Part shown: in pieces, positions 25,140 to 36,049 of the stretch
Layout: the number at the start of each line of letters is the position of its first letter
How positions within the stretch are numbered: the stretch's first letter is position 1
Source of the DNA: Dillenia suffruticosa
Taxonomy: Eukaryota > Streptophyta > Magnoliopsida > Dilleniales > Dilleniaceae
NCBI GenBank assembly: GCA_033439265.1
Contig: JAVTVX010000010.1
Coordinates: 7,874,001-7,938,000, forward strand
Direction of reading: 5' to 3'
Length of the DNA stretch: 64,000 nucleotides
Position numbers and translations under genes: made by a program
The notes under the pieces: model-generated
Databases searched by the model: none
Told to the model about the DNA's origin: nothing
Seen by the model: the letters and a program-made list of their open reading frames with translations, nothing else

Positions 25140-25540
25140 CCATTCAGAAGATGGATCCCAAGGATGGACTCCGTTTGGGAGGACAGTATGACACTAGCCC
25201 GTTTTGGATGATAGATTCCTAACGATGGACTCCATTTAGGAGGATGGCGTGATACTGGTCTATTTAGCGAGATAGATCCCTAATGATGGACTCCGCTCAA
25301 GAGGACGAGGTAACACTGACCCATTTAGGGTGATGGATCCTTAATGATGGACTTTGTTCGGGAGAACAGGGTAACACTCGTTTGTTTAGGAAGATAAATC
25401 CCTAATGATGGACTCGTTTAGGAGGATGGGTCGATACTGGCCCGTTTAGGGAGATAAATCCTTAATGATAGACTTTGTTCGGGAGGACGGGGCAACACTG
25501 GCCCGTTTAGAGAGATCGATCCCTAACGATGGTACAGCCT
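25140..25540. repeat. 60-bp tandem array in the 3' UTR of element A, about 7 copies
   Basis: Units contain GATCCCTAATGATGGACTCC and an ACACTGGCCCGTTTAGG block. Unit anchors lie near 25160, 25218, 25280, 25341, 25406, 25464 and 25523. Confidence 0.85.
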
Positions 25541-25639
25541 AGGAAGCAAAAGGGTAGATCGATAGGTTAGCACAATAAGATAGAGGTCCGTAGGGTTTTA
25601 CCTGATCATTCAATTACGTATGGAACGGGGTGTATTTTG

Positions 25640-26660
25640 TTATGTGAAGTATTGACCCGTATTGATAATAGACGCACAGGTTCTTGAAGTTCCATGTTTC
25701 GGTATGATTAAGCCATCTAGGTGGTCGAAACGATAGATACCTGTGTGAACTTTTGTGCATATCTTGTAAGAATCTTCCCAATTAGGTGTTAGTTTTCCCC
25801 TGGTTGGGGTTGACCGGTGGTTTCCACCTTCCAGAGTACTAAGTCACCCGGTTTGAACGTTTTAGTTTTGACCCGTTTGTTGCAATACCTCACTATCTGC
25901 TATTAATTGGCGGCCATTTGAACGAATGCATTCTCCCTTAGTTGGAGAAGTAGGTCTAGACGTTCGCGTAGTATGGATTCATTCTACTCTTCTTCATATT
26001 GGTTTACCCTTAATGAGTGAATTTCAATCTTGACTGGTATGACTGTCTCGTAATCGTATGTTAAGTTGAATGGTGTCTCCCCTGTTTCCGTTCGAGGTAT
26101 CTTTTGATAAGCCTAGAGGATACCATAGAGCTCATCAACCTAGTGGCTTTTGACCTCGTCTAGCGTGGCTTTCAGTTCTTGAAGGATCGTTCTGTTGATT
26201 ATCCCTGCTAGACTGTTGGCTTGTGGGTAAGTGACAGAAGTGAAACGGTGTTTGATCTCCAACCTACTACAGAAGTCTCGAAAGCTTTTGCTGTTAAACT
26301 GTTTACTATTATCTGTGATTAGGACGTGAGGTATGCCGAACCTAGTGATGATGGATGTCCACACGAAGTGCTGTATCTTAGTGGTGGTGATCTGAGCTAA
26401 TGGTTCGGCTTTCACCCACATTGTGAAATAGTTTACAGCTATGATTAAGAACTTGTGCTATCCGGTTGATGGTAGGAATGACCTTGGGATGTCCATTCCC
26501 TATTGAGCAAACACCCATGGACTGGCTATCGAGCAGAGCTCAGAAGAGGGTAAGCGCGACACTGATAAGAAGTATTGACATCTGTTGTATCTTTTAACAT
26601 AGTTGTTCGTATTAGCTTTCATGGTTGGCCAATATTACCCTTGCTGAAGAGCTTTGTTTG
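25640..26660 (-). pseudogene. Gypsy integrase of element A
   Basis: Reading the minus strand: a zinc-binding part (about 26660-26560; RYNRCQYF), the catalytic core (about 26500-26140; TRFGIPHVLITDNSKQFNSK, TSVTYPQAN) and the C-terminal region to about 25640 (TGETPFNLTYD, FKPGDLVLWKVE). The first catalytic Asp is Asn (VNYFTMWVKAEP), and the catalytic Glu is Gly in SLAGIINRT. Stops occur near 26138 and elsewhere, so it is inactive. The family integrates the cDNA copy. Confidence 0.85.
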
Positions 26661-26989
26661 CTAGATTTCAGGCATCTAGGTGACTGCCGCAAATTCCCTC
26701 GTGGATTTCTTTTTAAATGTAGTCTTCTTTTTCAGGTATTAAGCACTTTAAATACAGATGAGTGTAGGATTTCTTGTAGAGGTTATCGTTGATGATGGCA
26801 TAATGGGCAGCCTTGGCCTCAACTTGTTGGCTTCGGAGGGTGAGTTTGGCAACTGCTCATGCTTCAGATAGGTTTCTATGGGGTCTTTCTAACTTGGTGA
26901 GCTATTCGTTGATAGGACCTATTCACGCTCTTCAATGCTAGGTCATAGTAGGCTCTCTATGTAGACGGTGCAGCTGGTCACCGCTGAGT

Positions 26990-27840
26990 CAGACCTGACT
27001 AATTTCAAGAGCATATCGACTCGTGCGTTCTCGGACCAAGGAATTTGTTGTATGTTTACTTTGTCAAATTTATCTATCGCTTGGAGTATCTATACTTCTC
27101 CATTGTCGGCTCTCTGATATCGTAGACCTCTTTGATTTACTTGATGATCAACTGGTTGTCTGCAAAGACTCATATACTTTGGGCCCCCAATGACGTTGCA
27201 ATCTGTAACCCGGTCAGGAAGGCTTGATATTTGGTCTGGTTGTTGGTCGCTCGAAAGTCAAAACGAATGGTTTATTTAGTTTTAAAATTTTCTGACCCTA
27301 CTAGGAAGAGTCTGGCCTTACTTTCTAAAGAATTGGATGACCTGTTAACATGGATGGTCCACTTGGGTTGCGTGTGTCCTTCTTTGTCATTAGTGGGAGA
27401 TTGTTCGATGGATATCGAGAGTGTGCACTCGAGGATAAAGTCCGTAAGGGGTTGGCCCTTGATAGCCGGTCTTGGCTAATATTTGATGTCGAGCTCGCCT
27501 AGTTCAATATTCCACTTGATGAGTCAGCATAAGATATCCTTCTTTTGTAAGATCTACTTCAGAGGTTGGTTGGTTAGCACCACAATGGTGTGGCTTGGAC
27601 GTAAAGATGGACGTGCCTGACGGTGATGACCAAGGCAAAAACTATCTTCTCGATGGGTCTGTAGATTACTTCGGACTCACGGAGTATGTAGCTAACATAG
27701 TATATCGGTTTTTATACGGTAGATTATTGCCTCACAAGGACAGAGCAGAGTGCATGATCAAAAATAGAAAGGTAGAGGTATGGTTTCTCACCAGAAACCG
27801 GTTGGGAGAGAAGTGGCGGTGACATGAGATATTTCTTGAG
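26990..27840 (-). pseudogene. RNase H region of element A
   Basis: Minus-strand fragments with FADNQLIIKQIKEVYDI-like sequence (about 27185-27110; one stop inside) and, nearer RT, SEVIYRPIEKIVFALVITVR (about 27700-27640). These match the RNase H domain that follows gypsy RT. Frameshifts and stops are frequent. Confidence 0.65.
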
Positions 27841-28720
27841 CTTTTTGAATGCGGCCTGGCATTCAGCATCTATGTGGACTTTTGAGACTTCTTTAGGGTA
27901 TCGTACAAGAATTTATACTTTTTTCCCACTTTTGACATGAATCGGTTCAGTGCTGCAATATTGCCTGTAAGGCGTTGCACGTCTTTTATAGTCCTTGGTG
28001 GTGTCATGTCTAGTACGGTTTGAATTTTATTTGGATTCACCTCAATTCCTCGGTGGGTGATTAGAAAGCTTAGGATTTGGCAAATGTAATCTCGAAAGTG
28101 CATTTTGTGAAATTCAACCTCATGTTGTATCGTTTTAAAGTTTATATGTCTCTTCTAGATTCGCGACATGATCATCGACACTAGAGTTTGTGACAAGCAT
28201 GTCATTGACATAGGTTTCCACATTTCTATTGAGTTATTTATTGAAAACCTTGTTGACCAGGTTTTGAAAGGTTACCCCAACGTTCTTGAGGCTGAATGAC
28301 ATGCTTTTATAATAATAGATACCAAACTCCATACTGAAGTTTGTTTTTTTTCTCGTTTTTAGGGGCCATACTTATTTGATTGTACGTAGAGTATGCGTCC
28401 ATAAAACTTAGTAGCTAGTGAGCAGACGAATTGTCGACCAGCTTGTCAATGTCGGGGAGTGGATAGCTATCATTTGGGCATGCTTTATTGAAATAGGTGA
28501 AGTCTACGCACATTCTTTACTTCTTGTTTTTTTTTTTCACCATGACTATGCTGGTTAACCACTTGGGATATTCTACCTTTCGATTGAACATTGTTGTTAA
28601 GAGCTTTTAAACTTATTTTTGTATCGCACGTTGGCATTCTGATGCGAACACACTTTTCTTTTGCTTGACGGGCTTATGGTTGGCATCTGCAGTCAGCTTG
28701 CAAACTATGATCTAGAAGTG
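27840..28720 (-). pseudogene. Reverse transcriptase of element A
   Basis: The best frame (27870-28103) shows HRGIEVNPNKIQTVLDM and RLTGNIAALNRF, the connection between gypsy RT and RNase H. The catalytic box appears at about 28190-28215 as YVNDMLV, where YVDD is expected: the first Asp is Asn. Upstream frames to about 28700 carry stops. Confidence 0.8.
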
Positions 28721-28946
28721 AATGTCAACATGTCTTCGGGGAACCATGCGAAAACTCTAGAATGACATCACAGACAATCCATGATTGCCTTTTGAAGGGA
28801 TGCTGGTAAATGGGCGCCGACCTAGATGGCTTGACCAGCTATATTGGTGATAGGAACTTCAATTACCTCCTCTCCAGGTTGCGGTTTCAATTCGATTGTT
28901 GTTCGATATTGTCTCTAAGTTCCATTGTATCTACTATTAAGATTTC

Positions 28947-29537
28947 TCATTCTTCTCCCACTACAGGGACGGTTAATGGGTTAAGGTCATCGTTCGTGAT
29001 CCCTAAGAGCATTCTGAATTTGACTTTCATGTGTCTAGTGCTTGATAGTGCTTCGAGGCCGTTTAGACTAGGACGACCCAGAATGGTATTATAGAAGGAC
29101 GTAAGGTTTACCACGTAAGAAGTGGTTCTGGTAGTACCCTGATAAGGAAGCGTTCCTAATGATACAACGGGCAAGATAAAGCTTTCTACTTGTATGCGTT
29201 CACTAGCGAGCTCTCTAATGGACTGATCGGAGGATTGAAGTTGAGAGGGGGTGAAACCTATTCACTGAAAAGCATCCCAGAAAAGGATGTCGCGTTCTGC
29301 TTCTTGATCTATGAAGGTCCTCTTCACGATATACGAGTCGATTCTTGCAGTGATGATTAGCAGATCGTCTCGGTGTGTATCAATTCCTGTCAGATCGTCA
29401 TCATTGAAACCAATTGTTGGTCTCTTTCTTTTGACTGATGTCATAATGGAAAGAATAAGATGGTAGTAAGGGTTGGTCGGGCGATCATTCTGTTTCCCAC
29501 AGGCGATGCAATCTGTTGGAGATAGATTAGATTGCAC
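28947..29537 (-). pseudogene. Retroviral-type aspartic protease region of element A
   Basis: Two frames: 29262-29537 with TGIDTHRDDLLIITARIDSY and FIDQEAERDILFWDAF, and 28947-29174 with SFYNTILGRPSLNGLEALSS. The order fits the Tat protease. The active-site motif (DTGS type) is replaced by DQEAE, so it is inactive. Confidence 0.75.
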
Positions 29538-30100
29538 AGATGATAGCTCTGTTAACTCGAATCGGATGGTTTAGCTGTTTAGTGATCTCGATCAATGAGA
29601 CCTATAAAAGACTGTCGGAACGTGCTCCGACAAGGGAGACTCCGATACTTAAGTTAGAGAACAATTTTCAGAAAGGAAGAAACAGACTAATACCAAAAGA
29701 GAGAGTGCTCCATGTGCTTCGTGTGTTTTGTGGGGCGATAAAACTCTAATTTCCTTATAAGAGTGTCTTGAGATTTTGGGGAATCAAATCGTAAAACTCT
29801 CAAAGATTATAAAATCTTACTTTTTGAGAAGTACAACTCGCCATAGAGATTATTTTCCTTATCAGTTATAGTTGTAAACTTTCTTTCCATTTACGTAGAA
29901 TTTTTCCATCTTTTTAAGAGAATAAATATTTCCTTAACAAGTTAAATAGTTGACATTGAGTAACAAGAAAACCTGGATACCAACCGGTTGTAGTGCCGAG
30001 CAGTTGGCTTATAAGTGACCGGTCCATGCTGAGAGGGTTTGCCCTCGATCGTGGGCTTGGCTGCTTTTGGGTCCCACATGATTTGTGTCATGTATCATCA
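29514..30100 (-). repeat. 5' LTR of element A, truncated
   Basis: Starts TGTTGGAGATAG on the plus strand and matches 23125-23810; the match stops near 30100, so the outer third is lost. Confidence 0.75.
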
Positions 30101-33100
30101 TAGTCCTTTGATTCCTATTTTTATTTCATGATGCCACTTGAATTCAAGAAGAATTGACATCTAAAAATCCGGCCGGTGAATGTAATAGAGAATATATTTT
30201 TAGCTCTCAAAATTTTTAATTGAGATCCAAAGATATTTCTTTAAAAATTTCATGTATAGTTGAAAAAAGAAGATATTATTAGAACAAATTAATTTTAATA
30301 AAAGTAATTGAAACCAAGAAAAGAAAAGGAAAGGGTTTTGTTCGTGGAATAATTTTAGAAAAATAGAATCATTTGCCTCTAACATTTGAACAAGACAATT
30401 CATCTTTTTGTTCGAGTATGCAGAATGAATCCCAAATCTCAACCCTACTTGACTACAATGACATTCAAATTGGGTTGTTTTTTCTATTCACGTAGTCAAA
30501 TTCTTTTTCTTGTCTATTTGGTAATTTTTTTATTATTTTTTCAATAAGCAAGTAAGCCAAGTCATGGGAATAAACATGACTTGTTTATGATCAAAAATCA
30601 AAACCCCACAATTTAATAAAAAAGCTGAGATCATGATCTGATTTTCACTTGAGAGGGGTCCCAAATCGTTTGGAGGAATCAATTCTTCAACCAACAATAA
30701 TGACTTTCAAACCCCTAACCGTCACTATGGCTAATTAATTAATTCTTCAACCAACACCAAGGACTTTATCTCCCCCTTGGATCGCCTTAAAAGACATGAA
30801 TCAGTATCAGTCCTATGAGCTTGGCCGATGTCGAGGGTGATGTTTCTCCGGTCATCGGAAAAATTACCCAAGTTAATGTTACTGGAAAGCCGGTAGTGGA
30901 TTTGCACCGGGGGTGTTGTAATTTGGTGATCAGATGTCTTTGTAAATTGAATCCTGTTCGATTTGCGAATTCACAAATTGCAAAACAAAATAAATAACAA
31001 TAATAACAATAAGTCTACATAATTTATGTTTTTTTTTTTTATTTGGTGAATGAGAGAAATTAATTGAGTAAATATCCCAATATAATTCATACTCCTTAGG
31101 CTTAGAACAAAATTTTCTAAATTCATTAGATTGAAGAATTGGGTTCGAGTAAATTCTTGAGTTTGATTTCACCTATAGTCATTTAAAAAAAAAATGAAAT
31201 TATTTTGAACATCTTTTAAGGTAGTTTAATTCATTTACATTTAAAATCATACGGGAAAAATATTTTCATATTTTAAATGAAAATTCCAGGTTTAACTTAA
31301 TTTTTATTTTTCCTCCGGTAGTTGGAGAGAGAAAGGAATTAGTAGGAAAAAAAGATAAACGATATCAGTTCAACATATAATTTAAAGGGTTCATCCCAAA
31401 ATGAATTTTTAACATATGTTCGAAAGGTAACCCTTAAACAACTTTGTTAAATGCTTTTCTAATAATCGCAGGATCAAATATTTTAGTTTGCTCGATTTTC
31501 ACAATCAAGTGCAAAAGTAAAAAGTTCTTAATTATACGATTTGTGGGAGTAAAGGAAGACTGTCCATGGAATTGAGGAAGACTATCTGTGGAATTCTTAA
31601 AGTTTGCAAGAGACGAAGACCTGTCCATATCTTACCTACTACTGTACCCAAAAAAAAAAAAAAAAAAAAAAAAATCTTATCTACTAAGGAAGGATTTTGA
31701 CCTTTAAAATGAGATATTATAAGTGAATTTGGCATTAGATTTTCCAAAAGAAAAATAAAAAAGGTCTCTTTTTGATACGATGAAGTCAAGTCATATTTGT
31801 TTTTATAGGAACACTCAAATTATAAAAAATTTTTAATCAAATGTTTTTTCATTCTATATTTAAATTTTTATAAATACGTATATTTTCGTAATTTTTATAA
31901 TTTTTATATAACAAAAAAAATAGTGAAGTCATATTTAATTAATTAAATTCATATAAACAGAAAAATAAGAAAAAGTAGCCTGTACATGTTGATTTGTAGC
32001 TGTTGATTTGCAATCTTCTTCCACAACTTTGCCAATATATAAGGCATTCAAGTTTGATTTGTTTTTTTTCTCCTTTTCGGGGCTATGCATATGCCATTTT
32101 ATATAGTACAATTATTTTCTTAATAGAATTCACATGTTACAAAATCTGCCATACTTGCTACTATGGTTCGAATGCCAAAGATGTGGAAATCTATGTTTAA
32201 GTCATAAAGATGGCCCCATGATTTGTTCTTGATAATAATGCATACGTGGGACAGTGGAACCATATAGGATAAGTTTGAGGTTTGATTGGGTTTAAACTCG
32301 AAGGTTGGTTGAACTTCATCCAAAGATGATAATATTCATTGTCGGTTAGAATAGTCAAGAAAATGGGCTTTCTTGCAAGACATTTCTTTTGATGGAGATA
32401 TATGCAAAATTAGTGCTAAACGTGAATTCTTTTTTTTTTTTTTTTTCCCCACAATGAGAGCAACCATGTATTATATTAATGCCCATAAACTTATATTTTA
32501 GTGAAATACTGATAAAATTTAGATTACGAGAAAATTTGACTTCTACATTAAAAATTAGTTGCTAAGGTGGAGTGTTTTGGGCAGAGCATGACAGAGTGGA
32601 CTCGGAATTTAAGATGGCTATGATATCATAGTATGAGAGAACTTGACTCATATATTAGAAACTAATGGACAAGTAAGAGTACTGTCATATTTATATATCA
32701 TATTTAAAAAATTAATTTAATCGATGTAAAACTTAATGGTTTATATTACTGACCAATTATGACCTCCTCCTGGATTAAGCAAAAAGGAGTTTAACAACTC
32801 CTCTCAACTTGACAAAGAATGTGAATTTTGTTGCAATAAGTTGTGGTGTCATGAATTTTCAGCAAAAACATGTTCATCAATTGTCTTGATCACCGATTAG
32901 TAGTTGATTTAGCGGGAAGAATATTTGATTTTTTAGTTAAAACTCGTATTTGAATTTAAAAATAGAAAAAATTATATTAATTTTTTTTTTTTAAAAAGAG
33001 ATCGATAATAGTTTGAAATTATTAAAAATATAATTTTAAATATCAAACCAAAAAAAAAAAATCAATAGCTTGCTATTGGGGCTCTCAAGCGTTGCCCAAG

Positions 33101-33107
33101 TGTTGCA
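30101..33107. other. Intergenic DNA without recognised gene
   Basis: AT-rich, with a poly-A run at 31650-31673. Small ORFs (for example 30815-30997 and 32003-32200) show no domain and no support on the surrounding frames. Confidence 0.5.
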
Positions 33108-33119
33108 CTACAACTTGGG

Positions 33120-33350
33120 CCCGGCGCATTCACCCACCAAAAAATAAATAAATAAAAGAGAAAATAAAAAAAAATGCAATTGCCGTGATCGTCCTTCCTT
33201 AACACCCAACCCAATTTTGTTGGGCTTCGTCAATTCAAGCCTAATAACGATCCTTCTTTTCTCGATCCCCGCTTGTAGACAGTAGTCCCAAATGCAATTC
33301 CATGGGCCCAAGTGCCCAATGCAATCCATTGGAGCAGCACACCGAGCAGA
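33120..33350 (-). pseudogene. Decayed PAM68-like (DUF3464) gene fragment
   Basis: The minus strand keeps the C-terminal part of the same gene found at 46027-46583: CCCAACAAAATTGGGTTG matches its CTCAACAAAATTGGGTTG, and the pieces GIAFGT and EGSLLGL correspond to GIAWGT and RSLLGF there, in shifting frames with stops. No N-terminal half is visible. It ends about 260 bp from the left LTR of element B. It cannot code for a protein. Confidence 0.65.
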
Positions 33351-33611
33351 AGAACCCACGTAACTCAACCTAAAATAAACAAATTTATTGTTAATAAGAG
33401 GGTTGAGTAACGCATTCTTGGATAAATAAATCTTATCCACTATACCGGAGTTTCGTTAAATTTATTGTCGTCCTTTTCTTTGCCTTCATTTTTTTTTCTT
33501 TTAGAATTACGGTTATTAAGAAGAAATTTTAAATTTAATAATATTAAAGACTATTCTATTTGAGATTGAACCTTACTCTGTTCAAAGTAATACAAAAAAA
33601 TAAATTAATAA

Positions 33612-34132
33612 ATGTGAAGATCAAAAGAATCTTGCCGAAAGGCTCATTCCAAGCTGAAGGCCCTAGTTGAGATCGACCGAGAGCTCGCTTAGTACTTTAC
33701 GAGTCACATGATCATGGGCCTGTTAAGTTTCATAGTAATGGACTTGTTGGACCACATATCATCATTTTTCCTTACTCTTATGTCATTTGCTAGAATGCGT
33801 TAGGAGTACTTTCTAAGTGGATAAAGATTTAGGTAGTTGAATGGGTGCGAAAGTGAAGTGGTTTTTAAGTGAGTTGAGAGACATAACCGTAAGTATTAAA
33901 TGTGGTATGTGCCATTTTGTTTTTCATGAATCTTCTTCAGCACACTTTTATCTTTCAGTTTGTGATTGGTTGCAAACACTATAGTGTTTCAGTAGTTTCT
34001 TTTGTTGAGAGAAAGAGAGAGAGTATTGTGATTTTTAGGCTTTGCGAAATTTCTAAAACGATCACCATAATTGTAATTAACAACATCAAGAGCGTAATAA
34101 CCAACGAAGAATCAGAGAGTGTTGTATGAGCA
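33612..34132 (-). repeat. 3' LTR of element B
   Basis: Begins TGTGAAGATC and ends GAGCA. The first 150 bp match 45003-45151. The other end is inferred from the TG...CA rule and from the similar flank in element A. Confidence 0.6.
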
Positions 34133-34728
34133 ATGGGTCTGATAGATGATTTCTGTGTTCGGCTACCCACAGAAAACAAACGGGCAAACATGGCCCATGA
34201 AACTTTTCTGCCGATGTAGAGTACATCATGAATGGTTTAAAAGTGCCTTATTTGAGCATCTTGGTTGAGATTTTGAGAGGTTAGAATATTTTTTTGATCA
34301 TACTAATCTTTAGTGTTTAGTGGCTGATCATAGCAATAGTGAGTCTCTTGAGTTTCTACCGCTTGGATTTCAATTTTGAAATCATGTCTTCTATTTTTTG
34401 CTTGCAAGGATGTAAGAAGGAACCGATGCCGATTTTGCCGAAGGGAGACAGAGTGTCTGCAATGGCGTTGAAGGCCCCGACCCTTTCTTGGTACTTTGAC
34501 TTCATCTACTATGTTTGGAATTTTTGCCATGGTAAGTTGATCTACGTGGACACCCTTCTTGACAACTAGATGTTAAAAATGGTTGGCTTGTTGTTTAATG
34601 AGAAGTGAAGACTGAAAGGCCTCTCTTGGTGAAGAAGGCAACAAGCTGGCTGTTTAGGATTCTGGACGTTGTTAATGGAGGTGACCTCCAAGTTGCTACT
34701 ATTGACAATGTTATGTGACCCCACAAAC

Positions 34729-35936
34729 CACTACTAGAAAATTGCCTTTCAGCGACGAAATTTTTATCGTTAAAAGACCAAATTCTGTCGCTAAATCCTT
34801 CACTGATAAGCACGTCGCTAATTTTTTCGATGGAATACATCCATCGCTAAATATTAGCGACAGATTTTTTCCGTCGCTAATTCTATCTGTGACTAATTCA
34901 TCATTGATAAAAGAAAATATAAAAAAAAATCAACGAAATTTTTCCATCGCTAATAATTTCGTCGCTGACTATCAATGATAGATTTCCATGCTTGTGCCCA
35001 CGTCTACACGCACCTGCTCACCTGTTTCAGGTGTCCTCACGTGTGCCTTGACTCGCGCATGCGCCATCATCGATGCTGCACACCCGCCTGCCCGTCCGAA
35101 CCCGCCCTGCATTATTTTTGCGAAAAATGTCACCAGATAGAATCGAACCTTTGCCTTCAACATTGTTGATGAGCTCTCCGACCATTATGCCACATTATAG
35201 TTGTGTGATATCATCTTTTTATTATTATTTATTATCTAACATTTACTTTTTTTTAATTTTCACCTTACTCTCTCTTTTTTTTTTTTTATCTCATTCTTAT
35301 TTCTTTTTTTTTTCCTTTTACTTTGGCGTAAATTTTTCATTGAATATTCTCATTAAAATTTTCTAATTGTTTAAATTCGATATTGAATAAATATACGCTA
35401 AAAACAAATTTTAAAATATTTCTTTGATTAATTAAGATACAATAGCAAAATTTTTTTTATTTACCTATAAAATTGAATAATGAAATAATAGAATAAAATA
35501 AAAAAAAATAAATAAATAAAAGAAAAAAGAAAAATAATTATAAAATAATAAAAGAGAAGAAAAAATAAAAAATAAAAATAATTAAAAATAATTAAAAATA
35601 ATTTAAAAATAAAAAATATCCATTATTAATCCATCGGTAAAATTTCCGTCGGTAATCCGTTGCTAAAATTTCCGTCGGTAATCCGACGCTAAAATTTCCG
35701 TTGGTAATCCATCGCTGATAGGTTTACAAATTTTTTTTTTGTTTTTTTTTTAATTGTAGATCATTAAAGCGCTGGATTAGCAATGGAAATATTTTCTTCG
35801 CTAATTTCTGTCAGTAATCCATTGGTAATCTTTCAGAATTATATCCAACGATAATCTATCGAAATTCCGTTGCTATTACCAAAAAAAAAAATCCGTCGGT
35901 AATTTTCCGTCGCTGATACCTGAATTTCTAGTAGTG
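34729..35936. mobile_element. Non-autonomous CACTA element, 1.2 kb
   Basis: Ends are CACTACTAGAAA and, inverted, TTTCTAGTAGTG. The target duplication is AAC on both sides (34726-34728, 35937-35939). Subterminal parts hold TTTAGCGACGAA-like (left) and AATCCGTCGGTAA-like (right) motifs. No transposase ORF. A tRNA-like A-box/B-box pair lies at 35139-35192. Confidence 0.92.
35139..35192 (-). promoter_or_regulatory. tRNA-like A-box and B-box pair in the small CACTA element
   Basis: On the minus strand TGGCATAATGG (35182-35192) fits the pol III A box and GGTTCGATTCT (35139-35149) fits the B box at ten of eleven positions, 32 bases apart as in tRNA genes. I could not fold the whole segment into a standard tRNA. 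Confidence 0.45.
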
Positions 35937-36049
35937 AACAAAAGAGCGCCGAGGACAGGAAGAGTGTTTCGGCAGAGGGAGCCAACGACATACGCCCTCT
36001 TGCTATGTTGGTCCCTAAAAGAAAAGGGAGGAGGTTGATGGTCACTAGT

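Larger units (their letters stand above)
23125..30100 (-). mobile_element. Ty3/gypsy Tat-type LTR retrotransposon, decayed, minus orientation
   Basis: LTR copies lie at 23125-24141 (3' LTR) and 29514-30100 (5' LTR, truncated). Between them, on the minus strand, run protease, RT, RNase H and integrase in the gypsy order. The primer site next to the 5' LTR reads ATTGCATCGCCTGTGGGAAA (about 29494-29513, minus), resembling the TGGCGCCGTCTGTGGGAA site of Tat elements. Gag is missing. All genes carry stops and altered catalytic residues. Confidence 0.85.

Noticed and set aside
30815-30997. 60-codon ORF with a protein-like start
   Set aside because: No recognisable family and non-coding sequence around; support too weak.
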